DNA of 64,000 bases from Sphingomonadales bacterium (GCA_016704425.1 JADJAC010000002.1:310001-374000); one strand, 5' to 3'. Numbered from the stretch's first letter, positions 14,560 through 24,069 are shown. The notes: generated by a model not told the origin, from the letters alone. Numbers and translations: made by a program.

Positions 14560-16011
14560 TCAGCCTGAAATGATGACCTTCACCTTGTCACCCGGTTTCA
14601 GGACTGCGCCTGCCCCGAGCGCATTCAGGATACGGAACCTTTCGACCTTGAAATCCGTGTAGGCCATTCGCGCCGCAAGGCTTGCAACGGTTTCTCCGGC
14701 CTTGACCGTAACGACGCTCAGCTTTCTCGGCCGGATTGCAGCCGCATCAGCATCGGAAAGCCTCCGCACGCTCTCGAACAGCGCGTTGAAGGCGCCTTCG
14801 GAACCTTGCGGCGTAATTGCGAAAATATGAAATGCGCTGTTGGCGGCAAATTCATAGGCATAGACTGTTACAATGACTGGCCCGGATTGGGTGTTGGCAT
14901 TTGCGGAAGCATAGGCAGTTTTTAGGCCATTCACTTGCCGCGTTGCGATACTACCGTAGTTCAAGACCGTCTGACCTCCCACGCTCTTGAAAACAGCATC
15001 GACATAGGTGTTCAGATTTCCGTCATAAGCGGCGCCCGAAAACTGGGCTTGCCCGGCTGAACTCGAGACAATGACGGCTTTCGGTGAATTGACCATCGCG
15101 AAGCCAACGGGGGCATCAAAGGCCAATTTGAGGTCCGGGTGTCGGAACGATCGCCCTTCAATCACACCCTGATGCGGATCATCATCATACATGACACCGT
15201 TGATCGCTGCCAAGAACGCCTCGCGATTTCGTGCCGAACCGGTGGACGCCGTCAGGCGCGCCCTTGCGGCAGCCCGCGTCACGCGACTCGCCGGGTCGGG
15301 ATGCGTACTCGCCCATTCAGGCAAGCTCTTGTCACCCTTGCCCTGCAATTGCGCGTCGAGCGAGGTCTGGGCGGCAAGTGATGCAAGCATTGTGGACGAT
15401 GCCATGGGGTCATAACCCGCCTTGCCAAGGTAAGACACGCCAAGGTCGTCTGCCTGATATTCCTGTGTCCGGGAATATTTGAGGACATATCGCTGGGCAA
15501 TCGAGCCCGCAAGTTGCTGACCGAGCTTCGCCCCGTCATTCCCCGCAACAACAGCGCCTAGGACGGTACCAAGGATCATGCCAAGGGTTCCCTTGGTCGC
15601 CGCCTTGTTCCGCTGCTGGGCATGGCGTGCCGCGACATGTCCGACCTCATGTCCCATGACGGAGGCAAGTTCAGCCTCATCGTTCATCAACGCAAGAAGC
15701 TGACGGGTAACGTAGACATAGCCCCCCGGGATCGCGAAGGCATTGCTGACGGACGAGTTGAGCAACGAAACCGTGAAAGCGCTTTGTGTATCTGCGAGCC
15801 CGGATTGCATCGCAATCTTTTGCCCGACCTTTGTCACATAGGCCGCCTGCGGGCCTTCATAAAGGCCGCCGAATTCCGCAAGCAACTGGGGATGAGCCTT
15901 GGCGCCAGCCGCACGATCTCCAGCCGTCATCGGTTTGGCAAGTGGCAGTGGGGCCGGAGCGCTCGCACCAATCGCAAGCCACGCTCCGCCAATCAAAAGC
16001 AACATTCGCAT
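14560..16011 (-). CDS. M48-family zinc metalloprotease with C-terminal LysM-like domain
   Basis: A 483-residue exported protease. The ATG at 16011 is chosen because GGGAGGAG precedes it, and an upstream TTG would place that site inside the gene. After a signal peptide (LLLIGGAWLAIGAS) comes the peptidase domain with the zinc motif HEVGH (about 121-125) and the downstream EYQADDLG helix that provides the third ligand. This resembles BepA-type outer-membrane quality-control proteases. Instead of TPR repeats, the C-terminus ends in a LysM-like module (VKAGETVASLAARM to KPGDKVKVI), which may anchor it to peptidoglycan. Confidence 0.9.
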   Translation of the reverse strand: MRMLLLIGGAWLAIGASAPAPLPLAKPMTAGDRAAGAKAHPQLLAEFGGLYEGPQAAYVTKVGQKIAMQSGLADTQSAFTVSLLNSSVSNAFAIPGGYVYVTRQLLALMNDEAELASVMGHEVGHVAARHAQQRNKAATKGTLGMILGTVLGAVVAGNDGAKLGQQLAGSIAQRYVLKYSRTQEYQADDLGVSYLGKAGYDPMASSTMLASLAAQTSLDAQLQGKGDKSLPEWASTHPDPASRVTRAAARARLTASTGSARNREAFLAAINGVMYDDDPHQGVIEGRSFRHPDLKLAFDAPVGFAMVNSPKAVIVSSSAGQAQFSGAAYDGNLNTYVDAVFKSVGGQTVLNYGSIATRQVNGLKTAYASANANTQSGPVIVTVYAYEFAANSAFHIFAITPQGSEGAFNALFESVRRLSDADAAAIRPRKLSVVTVKAGETVASLAARMAYTDFKVERFRILNALGAGAVLKPGDKVKVIISG

Positions 16012-16058
16012 GGGATCAAACTCCTCCCGGGACAATCGACCGAAACGGATATCTGCGA

Positions 16059-17006
16059 CTATGACGCACCCATCGCAAGAAATTTCCGCCGCCTGTCAGC
16101 GCGCAACGCCTGCCCATCCATCGATGATAATTCATCGAGAGCTGAATTGATGGCTAACCCCAAAGTGTCGATCGCAGCATCGGGGGAGCGATGCGCGCCG
16201 CCCACTGGCTCCGGAACGACGGTATCGATTATCCCCAAGCGATGAACATCGTCCGCGGTGATTCGCATCGCTTCTGCTGCTTCCGGTGCCTTTTCTGCCG
16301 TCCGCCACAGGATCGAGGCACATCCCTCCGGCGTAATAACCGAATAAATCGCATGTTCAAACATGAGCACGCGATTGGCAGCTGCAAGCCCAACGGCACC
16401 GCCCGAGCCGCCCTCCCCCACGATAGCCGCGACGACAGGAACAGTCAGTTCCAACGTGGCCTGAGTCGAGCGCGCAATCGCCTCTGCCTGCCCTCGTTCT
16501 TCGGCTTCAATTCCGGGAAAGGCGCCCGCAGTATCGACAATCGTCACCACGGAAATGCCGAAACGATCGGCCAACTGCATCAGGCGCACGGCCTTGCGAT
16601 AGCCTTCCGGCTTTCCCATACCGAAATTGTGCTTCAGTCGGCTGGCCGTATCATTGCCCTTCTCATGACCGATCACCATCACGCGGCGCCCGTTCATGCG
16701 CCCGAAACCGCCAATTATCGCCTGATCGTCCGAAAAAGCGCGATCTCCCGACAATGGCAGGAAATCGTCCACAAGACGCGCGATATAGTCCTTGAAATGC
16801 GGGCGTTGCTGATGACGGGCGACCTGAGTCTTCTGCCAGGGTGTCAGCTTTCCATAAGTATCACGCAGCAGGCGGTCAGCCTTCAATTCCAATTTGCGAA
16901 TCTCCGCATCGATATTGGCGGGTCCACCGTCAGCGGTCTCCCGCAACTCGGCAATGCGGGTCTGCAATTCTGCAATCGGCTTTTCAAAATCGAGATAGGC
17001 AATCAT
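16059..17006 (-). CDS. accA: Acetyl-CoA carboxylase carboxyltransferase subunit alpha
   Basis: A 315-residue protein of normal length for AccA. It transfers the carboxyl group from biotin to acetyl-CoA in the first step of fatty-acid synthesis, together with AccD. Typical segments are MIAYLDFEKPIAELQ at the start, LTPWQKTQVARHQQRP, then DRAFSDDQAIIGGFG and GEGGSGGAVGLA, the oxyanion region. It lies 9 bp downstream of xerD, a common pairing in sphingomonads, and probably shares its transcript. Confidence 0.97.
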   Translation of the reverse strand: MIAYLDFEKPIAELQTRIAELRETADGGPANIDAEIRKLELKADRLLRDTYGKLTPWQKTQVARHQQRPHFKDYIARLVDDFLPLSGDRAFSDDQAIIGGFGRMNGRRVMVIGHEKGNDTASRLKHNFGMGKPEGYRKAVRLMQLADRFGISVVTIVDTAGAFPGIEAEERGQAEAIARSTQATLELTVPVVAAIVGEGGSGGAVGLAAANRVLMFEHAIYSVITPEGCASILWRTAEKAPEAAEAMRITADDVHRLGIIDTVVPEPVGGAHRSPDAAIDTLGLAINSALDELSSMDGQALRADRRRKFLAMGAS

Positions 17007-17015
17007 GCGACGGGG

Positions 17016-17921
17016 TTAGGAGCGGCGTGCCGCTGCGTCAACGAGAGGATGTGCTCGCTCGACAAGTTCGACGAGGCGGCGGCTGTCCACATGGGTGTAT
17101 ATCTCCGTCGTAGCAATATCTGCATGTCCAAGCATGGTCTGCAAGGCCCGCAGATCGGCGCCACCTTCAAGCAAGTGCGTTGCGAACGCATGCCGAAGGA
17201 CGTGGGGGCTGACACGCTCAGGCGGAATACCCGCATCTCGTGCCAACTCCTTGATCATTTGGAATAAACGTACGCGACTCAGATGCGATTTCCCAGATGG
17301 AAATAGCCAGGTTGACCCTGTAGGGCGCACCTCGATCCAACGAGAAACGGCTTTCCGCGCACGGTCGGAAATGGGGACAAGCCGCTCCTTGCCCCCTTTC
17401 CCGCGAAGAATTGCAAACGGCCGATCAGCAACAATGGCGCGAATATCAAGCGAAACAAGTTCCGTCGCCCGCAGTCCGGAACCATAAAGCAATTCAACAA
17501 GGGCCAACAGGCGTAGCGGTCGGACTACAGGCCCGACACGGTTCAGGCGAACTTCGATTTCAGCAAACAGCGAGTCGACATCCTCGCGACTCAAGATTTT
17601 TGGAAGAACGCGCCTTGCAGTGGGCCGGGCGAGCGCGCTTGAGGGATTATCGTTTCGCAGCCCCTCATCAGCGAGAAATCCGAAAAATCGCCGCAGTGAG
17701 GCGGATCTCCGGGCAAGGCTTGAATTTGCAAGATCGCACCAGGCCGAAGCAAGGCGACTCAGATCCTCGGTCCGCGCTACACCCAACCTGCCTTCCAGAA
17801 GCTCCGACGTGGCGACCAGATCTCTCTGATAAGCCAGCAATGTGTTCTTCGACGCTCCAGCCTCCGCGGCCATCATTTCAAGAAACCTGTCAATCAGAAG
17901 AAGGTCGGCACCGTAAGGCAT
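17016..17921 (-). CDS. xerD: Tyrosine recombinase XerD
   Basis: A 301-residue recombinase that resolves chromosome dimers at dif together with XerC. The catalytic residues are all visible: Arg151 (SGLRATEL), a Lys in RGKGGKER, His240 and Arg243 (HVLRHAFATH), His266 (LGHADI) and Tyr275 (YTHV). The N-terminal SAM-like domain starts at once (LIDRFLEMMAAEAGASKNTL). The length and the RGKGGKER motif separate it from the phage-type integrases elsewhere in the window. It is a core gene and is not part of a mobile element. Confidence 0.95.
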   Translation of the reverse strand: MPYGADLLLIDRFLEMMAAEAGASKNTLLAYQRDLVATSELLEGRLGVARTEDLSRLASAWCDLANSSLARRSASLRRFFGFLADEGLRNDNPSSALARPTARRVLPKILSREDVDSLFAEIEVRLNRVGPVVRPLRLLALVELLYGSGLRATELVSLDIRAIVADRPFAILRGKGGKERLVPISDRARKAVSRWIEVRPTGSTWLFPSGKSHLSRVRLFQMIKELARDAGIPPERVSPHVLRHAFATHLLEGGADLRALQTMLGHADIATTEIYTHVDSRRLVELVERAHPLVDAAARRS

Positions 17922-17923
17922 TG

Positions 17924-19750
17924 CTAGCTCCGCGTGAGCGCCTCAGCCGCAATCATTCGAGCCTCAGGTGCCAACCCGACCGCATTCAACGCTGAGACCA
18001 CGTGATACAGGCGAGCCGGAGACACGGAAGACCAATCAGAGCCACTCAGGCCAAGCGCGCAGAGTATAGCAACTGTCCCAGGCTCTCGTGCAGTGACTGC
18101 TCGCGCCAATGCGCGCGTCCATGCATTCTCCTGCGCAATCGGGATTTCGAGGCTCCTTGCCATATCCGAGACTTCGGCGGAGCGAAGGCGGCCTAGACCA
18201 GCCAATCCCGAAAAAAGGAACTTGCCCCGCAATCCGGTGTCGCCCCCGACCTTGCTCTGGAAGTCCTCAATGCGGCTAATACTCACCTCAATGGAACGAC
18301 CTGGAGTTCCAACCGCGAGAAGGCCCCACGCTGTGAGCCCGTCTGCATTGTTCAAACTGGCCACCGTCCCGGCCCATTTCGAAGCCTGGACATCCAGCCC
18401 AGCTGACATCATCGAGGCAATGAGCGACCCCAAATCTCCCGAAAATGACGAATCCGGCTCAAGCCGGGCCGCAGCGCGCGCAGTCACAATCAATCGCGCA
18501 TAGCGATCAAGCGGTTCCAGCGATTGTTCGCTCCAAAGCGCGCGCATGGCATCGACCCGTTCGGTCGGGTCGCCCTCATCATAGGCCTTCCGCAACAAAT
18601 CCTGAGGGGTCCCCGAAATTGCCGAAGCGTCTGTCACGTCCGCAACCTGGCCATAAAAATCAACAAGCGCAGAACTGGAAAAGACACCTAAGGCTGCCGC
18701 AATATCAGCGTCGTGCATGCGCTTTTCGACAGCAACCAGCGGCGCACGTGCCCGCCAGGCGTTCAATCTCGGGCTTGTTCCACTCAAAAGCCGATCAGGA
18801 ATGTCGACCGCTGTGGCGTTTGCGAGTCCAAATCTCCAGGCCGTCAAAACGGGGACATCATCCCATTGGATGACCACTGCACGACGGGTATTGATTCCCG
18901 CACCGACAACCTTTTCGGCAAGCAAGCCATCGATACCTGTCGAAAAACGCGCCTTCGCGACGTCGATTTGCGCGCTTGCCTCAGCAGATTCCCCGGAAAG
19001 AGCAGAACAGATTGCCAAGGCAAAAGGCCAAGCCGGCTCTCTGCTCTTTGCTGACCCCGGCTCTACCATTGCACACATGCCGGCAGGATCCGCATTTGCC
19101 AGGGAGGCCTGCATCGCGACTTGAAACATCTTGGGCGTATATTGATCCACGTCTACGCTTTGTACCAGCATGCGCGCGGAATCCGCTTCTCCCATGCGAA
19201 GCAGCAACCAAGCCCTCTCTGCAACCCAATCCGCGCCTCTGACGCCGCGCGGCGTATCCACTTTGCTCAGCAACGCACGCCGAAGCAGGATCGACGCCCA
19301 GCGCGATGCGATTGGAGCGGGAGTCTTGCGCATAAGGAACGAGAGGTACTTGCCATTTTGGTTTCCAAAGGCATGCGGCCCGAAATCCCCATCGCTGCCC
19401 CCCAAAATGCCAACCTGGGCCGTTGAACGGTGTCTTCCAGCAGGCAAGTCTTGCATTGTCGTTAAATCGACTGGAACCTCCACGCCCTCCGCAAGCGCAT
19501 CGTCTTGCGAAGTGCCGTCTGCCAGCATCCCGCTGTTGAGCGAATTTTCCGGAGATTGTCCTGGTCCAGTAGATGTGTCGGGAGCCTTTGCAGGGCTCGT
19601 TACAGGCGCTTTTTCAGGTGTCTGTTCTGGCTCGCCAAAGCCAGGCGGAAGCAGTGACTTTGGATCATCCGCACCTATGGCCGGTATCGCAGAGGCAAGT
19701 GCCGCGCACGAAAGCGCTGCCAGAAGCCAAGCCTTATTTGCTGAGCGCAT
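17924..19750 (-). CDS. Exported hypothetical protein with helical repeats
   Basis: A 608-residue protein starting at 19750 with a signal peptide (AWLLAALSCAALASAIPAIGA). A Pro/Thr/Ser-rich linker follows (residues about 30-75), then a long Ala-rich helical region with TPR-like helix pairs (ADWVAERAWLLLRMGEADSARML and others), without a catalytic motif. It is probably periplasmic. It sits directly upstream of xerD in the same direction (2 bp gap) and overlaps the 44-residue membrane protein gene by 17 bp. I recognise this as a conserved neighbour in sphingomonads but not as a characterised family. Confidence 0.75.
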   Translation of the reverse strand: MRSANKAWLLAALSCAALASAIPAIGADDPKSLLPPGFGEPEQTPEKAPVTSPAKAPDTSTGPGQSPENSLNSGMLADGTSQDDALAEGVEVPVDLTTMQDLPAGRHRSTAQVGILGGSDGDFGPHAFGNQNGKYLSFLMRKTPAPIASRWASILLRRALLSKVDTPRGVRGADWVAERAWLLLRMGEADSARMLVQSVDVDQYTPKMFQVAMQASLANADPAGMCAMVEPGSAKSREPAWPFALAICSALSGESAEASAQIDVAKARFSTGIDGLLAEKVVGAGINTRRAVVIQWDDVPVLTAWRFGLANATAVDIPDRLLSGTSPRLNAWRARAPLVAVEKRMHDADIAAALGVFSSSALVDFYGQVADVTDASAISGTPQDLLRKAYDEGDPTERVDAMRALWSEQSLEPLDRYARLIVTARAAARLEPDSSFSGDLGSLIASMMSAGLDVQASKWAGTVASLNNADGLTAWGLLAVGTPGRSIEVSISRIEDFQSKVGGDTGLRGKFLFSGLAGLGRLRSAEVSDMARSLEIPIAQENAWTRALARAVTAREPGTVAILCALGLSGSDWSSVSPARLYHVVSALNAVGLAPEARMIAAEALTRS

Positions 19751-19868
19751 CAACCGAGACCGCTTTTTCGTGCCTTGTAAGTGGCTGCTCAGATACCCGG
19801 TCAGCCAGGAACAGCATTGCACCAACAACCAACAGAACCGGCACCAGCCACTTTATCAAACGAGTCAT
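19734..19868 (-). CDS. Small single-pass membrane protein (44 residues)
   Basis: Encodes MTRLIKWLVPVLLVVGAM and then LFLADRVSEQPLTRHEK with a short acidic end. One hydrophobic helix of about 18 residues follows a positive start, so the N-terminus is probably inside the cell with the tail in the periplasm. It overlaps the 608-residue gene downstream by 17 bp and stands divergent to aroK with 76 bp between starts. The overlap suggests translational coupling and a shared role with the downstream exported protein. The function is unknown. Confidence 0.6.
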   Translation of the reverse strand: MTRLIKWLVPVLLVVGAMLFLADRVSEQPLTRHEKAVSVDALSK

Positions 19869-19944
19869 TTCGATTTCGAATACCTTGTTATATGTCGAGG
19901 CTGCTTTGCCCCAACGACAGCGCCTGTGTATAGCCCTCCGTGCG

Positions 19945-20490
19945 ATGAACAGTGAAGCAAATTTGGCGCATGGGAAGCGTGGACGCCCGATCGTTCTTGT
20001 CGGCCTGATGGGAGTCGGCAAATCAACGATCGGCCGAAGGCTGTCGCAACGGCTCCAGATTCCGTTTGTCGATGCAGACCACGAAATTGAAGATGCAGCG
20101 GGCCTTTCGATTCCCGAAATCTTTGAACGATTCGGAGAAGGCCATTTTCGCGATGGCGAACGTAGGGTCATTGCGCGTTTGATCGATGGCAAGGCCAAGG
20201 TCATTGCGACCGGAGGCGGCGCCTTCATGAATCCTGAGACACGAGCATTGATCCTTGCAAAGGCTGTATCAGTCTGGATCGATGCTGATCTTGACGTCAT
20301 AATTGACCGTGTCGCCCGAAGGGACAACCGCCCCCTTTTGAAGGGCAAAAATGCCCGCGAAGTTCTCACGGAATTGGCCCAGGTCCGAAATCCGATCTAC
20401 GCGCTTGCCGATTTGCATGTACGCAGCCAGAGCACACCGCATGACGCAACGGTGAACGCGATTATGGAGAAACTTGAATGTCTTGCGTAA
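19945..20490 (+). CDS. aroK: Shikimate kinase
   Basis: A 181-residue enzyme that phosphorylates shikimate in aromatic amino-acid synthesis. The P-loop is GLMGVGKST (residues 20-28). The shikimate-binding DADHEIE segment, the conserved FRDGERRVI and the ATGGGAF loop are present, and the lid RRDNRPLL follows. The ATG at 19945 is chosen as the closest to the start of the domain. It overlaps aroB by 13 bp, so the two chorismate-pathway genes form an operon. Confidence 0.95.
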   Translation: MNSEANLAHGKRGRPIVLVGLMGVGKSTIGRRLSQRLQIPFVDADHEIEDAAGLSIPEIFERFGEGHFRDGERRVIARLIDGKAKVIATGGGAFMNPETRALILAKAVSVWIDADLDVIIDRVARRDNRPLLKGKNAREVLTELAQVRNPIYALADLHVRSQSTPHDATVNAIMEKLECLA

Positions 20491-21575
20491 GAGTCGGACT
20501 GGGCGAGCAGAGTTACGACATCGTGATCGAGCCCGGTGCCATTCGCAACGCCGCTGAATATTTGGGATCATACATCCGCGGACGCCGCCTTGTTATCGTG
20601 ACCGAACGGAATGTGGCTGACTATGTGCTGCCGATGCTCTCCGAAGGACTGAAGGACGTTGCACTCGAAACGATTGTACTCGATCCCGGTGAGGGCACAA
20701 AAAGCTGGCATCAGCTGGAACGACTTTGCGATGGGCTGTTGAATGCAGGGATCGAACGGAGCGACCACATCGTGGCGCTCGGAGGTGGCGTGATCGGTGA
20801 CCTGACCGGCTTTGCGGCGGCCGTCATTAAGCGCGGGTGCCACTTCATCCAGATTCCAACGAGCCTCCTTGCACAGGTCGATTCATCGGTCGGTGGCAAG
20901 ACGGCGATCAACTGCCGGGCCGGAAAAAACCTGATCGGCGCCTTCCATCAACCGGTGCTGGTGCTGATCGATCCTGAAACACTCGACACTTTGCCGCCTC
21001 GCGAAATGCGCGCCGGTTATGCCGAAGTCGTCAAATACGGGCTGATTGGTGACTTCGCATTTTTCGAATGGTGTGAAGCAAACGCCGCGTCTCTCATTGC
21101 GGGAGACCGGACATCCCAAATGAAGGCCATTGAAACCAGCGTCCGAGCGAAGGCAGCTATTGTCGAGGCAGACGAGCGAGAAACGCTCGACAGGCGCGCA
21201 CTGCTCAATCTTGGCCACACCTTCGGTCACGCCCTGGAAGCTGAAACCGGATTTTCGGATCGTTTGCTTCATGGCGAAGCTGTTGCAGCGGGAATGGCTC
21301 TTGCCTTTCGCTATTCCGCCCGCCTTGGTTATTGCACCAAACAGGATGCGGAAAGGGTGTCAGCCCATCTGCGCGCCGTCGGTCTGCCCGAGGGGCCTGC
21401 TGCAGCGGGTGTAGAAGCCAAAGGCTCAACACTGGTCGGGCACATGCTTCACGACAAGAAAATGACTGGCGGCACCCTACCCTTCATCCTTGTGCGAGGT
21501 ATCGGCCAAGCCTATGTCGACAAATCTGTTTCGCTTGCCGATGTCGCAGAATTCCTCGACGCCGATGCCCTGTAG
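20478..21575 (+). CDS. aroB: 3-dehydroquinate synthase
   Basis: A 365-residue NAD-dependent enzyme that makes 3-dehydroquinate from DAHP. Typical motifs are DPGEGTKSWHQLE, the GGGVIGDLTGFAA nucleotide-binding loop, IPTSLLAQVDSSVGGKTAIN and NLGHTFGHALE with a zinc-ligand His. The length is normal. It overlaps aroK by 13 bp, and its 3' end overlaps the convergent DUF423 gene by 64 bp. Confidence 0.97.
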   Translation: MSCVRVGLGEQSYDIVIEPGAIRNAAEYLGSYIRGRRLVIVTERNVADYVLPMLSEGLKDVALETIVLDPGEGTKSWHQLERLCDGLLNAGIERSDHIVALGGGVIGDLTGFAAAVIKRGCHFIQIPTSLLAQVDSSVGGKTAINCRAGKNLIGAFHQPVLVLIDPETLDTLPPREMRAGYAEVVKYGLIGDFAFFEWCEANAASLIAGDRTSQMKAIETSVRAKAAIVEADERETLDRRALLNLGHTFGHALEAETGFSDRLLHGEAVAAGMALAFRYSARLGYCTKQDAERVSAHLRAVGLPEGPAAAGVEAKGSTLVGHMLHDKKMTGGTLPFILVRGIGQAYVDKSVSLADVAEFLDADAL

Positions 21576-21889
21576 GCCATCCAAAGCCAACCCAAAATCA
21601 TCATGCTGCCGCCAATGGGCGCAACCGCACCCAGCAAATGGGGGCCGCCAAGCGCGAGGGCATAGAGACTGAAACTGAATATGCAGCTCCCAAAGAGCAG
21701 CGCCAGTGCCGGTCCTTGAAAACGGCGCGCTGTCGCGAGGACGGCAACCGCATGAACAAGCTGGTAGGTGCCACCAGTTTTGAGCCATTCGACGGCCGGT
21801 CCAGCAGCAGCATGCGCGCCAAAGGCTCCTGCCGCGATTGCGATTGCCGCAGACAGACAAGCCAGCATTTCGAACCTCTTCAGCATCAC
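21512..21889 (-). CDS. DUF423 family small membrane protein
   Basis: A 125-residue protein with about four hydrophobic helices: LACLSAAIAIAAGAFGAHA, YQLVHAVAVLATARRF, LLFGSCIFSFSLYALAL and GGSMMILGWLWMAY. The GAFGAHAL-like and QLVHAVA motifs are hallmarks of DUF423 (YwdK-like), an inner-membrane family of unknown role. The start overlaps the upstream antiporter stop (ATGA). The 3' 64 bp lie inside the end of aroB on the other strand. Confidence 0.9.
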   Translation of the reverse strand: MMLKRFEMLACLSAAIAIAAGAFGAHAAAGPAVEWLKTGGTYQLVHAVAVLATARRFQGPALALLFGSCIFSFSLYALALGGPHLLGAVAPIGGSMMILGWLWMAYRASASRNSATSASETDLST

Positions 21890-23640
21890 GCCGTCGCCTT
21901 CTTGATGGGTGGAACGTAAAGTGGCGGCGGTCCCGCCCGAAGATTTCCTGCTTCGCCTTGTGCGTCCAATCGCAATTGGTCCTGCTCCCGATAAAATTGT
22001 TCCGCGCCGAGAATATCCTGATCGTCGGCGCCCATCGCCTGCAGCACGTCGATCCCCATACGGATCGCCGATTCAAAAACCTCTCGGACGGAGCCAGCAA
22101 GGTCAAGATTACGCACCGCCAGCAACTGCCTCCGATCAAAGGCCCTTATGAATATCGCCGCTTGCGGAAAGGCTGAGAGTATCGGCTCAAGCTCCTTTTC
22201 ACCTAGCGCACGATCATCAGTGCAGAAGACAATTGCTTGTGCTTCATGCGCTCCGGCGCGCCGAAGAAGATCAATCCGGCGACCGTCACCATAATAAACC
22301 TTTGCGCCAAACGCGTTACTGAGTTCTATCTGTTCGGGCTTGATATCAACCAGCGTCACAGAAACCCGCGCAGCCATCAATATCTGGGTGACAGTCTGCC
22401 CGAACCGACCGAAGCCGATGACAATAGCCTTCGTCTGCTGGGCGAGATCCGGCCCCTCCAGTTCGTCTTCACTATGCGGCCTGACATATTCGAAGCGACG
22501 CGCAATCATGAGCAGAAATGGCGTCGTCGCCATCGACAGCGTCACGATCGCGCCAAACAGGCTTGCCGCTTGCTGCTCTATCAGCAATGCAGCCTGCGCT
22601 TGGGCAAACAACACAAAGCCGAATTCTCCGCCTTGGCTCAACAACAGACCAAGCGCGAACGCCGGGCGCCTATCCATGCCGAAGGCACGGCTCAGGCCGT
22701 AAGTTACGGCAGTCTTGATCCCGACCAAGGCAGCCGCCATCCCAACGACGAAAATCGGGTTTGCGAGGATGACCGTAACGTCGAGAACCATCCCGACGGC
22801 CATGAAAAACAACCCAAGCAGGATCGAACGGAATGGCTCCACATCGGCCTCAATTTCATGCCGGTAAGGCGAATCTGCAAGCATTACACCTGCGATAAAC
22901 GCTCCGAGTGCCGTTGACAGATGAAGCGCTTCCATAATTGCGGCGCTTGCAATCACCGTGAACAAGCCGACCACGACGAAGAGTTCGCGCTCACCGAGCC
23001 GCCCGGTCAGTCGGAGTAGCGGGCTGATGATGAAGCGTCCGGCAAGGACCAACCCGAGTATGGCCCCAACCGTCGCCAGGGCAAGCAACCATCCCGGCGG
23101 TGTAGCCGGATCTGCTGGCGCGCGAGACAAGGCCGCAATGATCGTGATCAGCGGCACAATCGCGAGATCCTGGAACAGCAGTATCGAAAAGGCCCGCTCA
23201 CCAAATGGCGTGTTGATCCGGCCAGATGATTTGAGGCTTGGCAACACCTGAGCCGTCGATGACAAGGCAAGCGGCAGGCCAAGCGCCAGTGCAGCCCCCA
23301 AAGTGAAATCGGCCGCGATGAAATTCAGAGCCGCAAGCCCAAGGCCTGCAACCACAACCTGGGCAAGGCCGAGCCCGAAAATGTCCCGCTTCAACCGCCA
23401 CAGCCGTGCCGGATTAAGTTCAAGCCCGACAAGGAAGAGAAGCAGCGCGATGCCGATTTCTGCTATCCCAAGCTTGGATTCGCCATCGCCGACGAGCGCC
23501 AGGCCGAAAGGGCCAATTGCCACCCCGGCGACAAGGTAACCAAGCACTGCACCAAGGCCCAGTCGCCGAAAGGGGATGACGAACAACAGCCCCGCTCCAA
23601 GCAGGAAAACGCCTTCTCGAAGAATTGAAGCCGTTTCCAC
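21886..23640 (-). CDS. CPA2-type cation:proton antiporter with RCK/TrkA-N domain (KefB-like)
   Basis: A 584-residue inner-membrane protein. The first about 385 residues form roughly twelve hydrophobic helices, including LALSSTAQVLPSL and LFQDLAIVPL, typical of the KefB/KefC branch. A TrkA-N domain follows from about residue 405 with the NAD-binding motif VIGFGRFGQTV and the acidic strand VDIKPEQ. Such proteins exchange K+ or Na+ for protons, often gated by glutathione adducts. No KefF/KefG ancillary gene is adjacent, so glutathione control is not supported here. Confidence 0.9.
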   Translation of the reverse strand: METASILREGVFLLGAGLLFVIPFRRLGLGAVLGYLVAGVAIGPFGLALVGDGESKLGIAEIGIALLLFLVGLELNPARLWRLKRDIFGLGLAQVVVAGLGLAALNFIAADFTLGAALALGLPLALSSTAQVLPSLKSSGRINTPFGERAFSILLFQDLAIVPLITIIAALSRAPADPATPPGWLLALATVGAILGLVLAGRFIISPLLRLTGRLGERELFVVVGLFTVIASAAIMEALHLSTALGAFIAGVMLADSPYRHEIEADVEPFRSILLGLFFMAVGMVLDVTVILANPIFVVGMAAALVGIKTAVTYGLSRAFGMDRRPAFALGLLLSQGGEFGFVLFAQAQAALLIEQQAASLFGAIVTLSMATTPFLLMIARRFEYVRPHSEDELEGPDLAQQTKAIVIGFGRFGQTVTQILMAARVSVTLVDIKPEQIELSNAFGAKVYYGDGRRIDLLRRAGAHEAQAIVFCTDDRALGEKELEPILSAFPQAAIFIRAFDRRQLLAVRNLDLAGSVREVFESAIRMGIDVLQAMGADDQDILGAEQFYREQDQLRLDAQGEAGNLRAGPPPLYVPPIKKATA

Positions 23641-23643
23641 GCT

Positions 23644-24069
23644 TCAGCCTGCCGCTGCCGTCGCAGCTTCGGCTGCTGCCTCAAACGCAAGAAGTATTGC
23701 GGCATGACGTCCTGGATGTTTGCGTGCAGCGGCAAAGATTTCAAGGCCTGGCCAGTCACCCGACCTTTCCGAAGCGCCCTTGAGGTATGCGCGCAATGCA
23801 TCCCGGGCAATGCCCAGCTCAGCGCCTGATCGCCCGACTGCATGTGCTGCCATCAAGGCCGTTGATGCCTGGCCGAGGGCACACGCCTGGAGTTCTGCGC
23901 CAAGTTCGGCAATGTTGCCTTGCGCATCCACGATCACGTCTACCCTCACCCGGCTGCCGCAGGTGGGAGACCGCTTTTCAACGGACGCCTGCGGGTTCTC
24001 AAGCGGATGAAGATCGGCCGTTGACGTCGCCAGCCTCAAGACGTCCAACGTATAAAGCTGGGTGGTCAC
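23644..24069 (-). CDS. NifU/IscU-like iron-sulfur cluster scaffold protein
   Basis: A 141-residue protein. The GTG at 24069 is the likely start because it forms a GTGA overlap with the cvpA stop and the protein then begins TTQLYTLDVLRLA. A Cys in SPTCGSRV and another in ACALGQASTALM match two of the scaffold cysteines of IscU-like proteins. The third cysteine is not in the usual place, since the end is Ala-rich. This lineage is common in sphingomonads beside cvpA-radA. Whether it builds clusters itself is unproven. Confidence 0.75.
   Translation of the reverse strand: MTTQLYTLDVLRLATSTADLHPLENPQASVEKRSPTCGSRVRVDVIVDAQGNIAELGAELQACALGQASTALMAAHAVGRSGAELGIARDALRAYLKGASERSGDWPGLEIFAAARKHPGRHAAILLAFEAAAEAATAAAG

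Noticed and set aside
17016..17921. XerD considered as a third mobile-element integrase.
   Set aside because: Length, RGKGGKER motif and core-gene neighbours (accA, aroK) identify it as the housekeeping recombinase.
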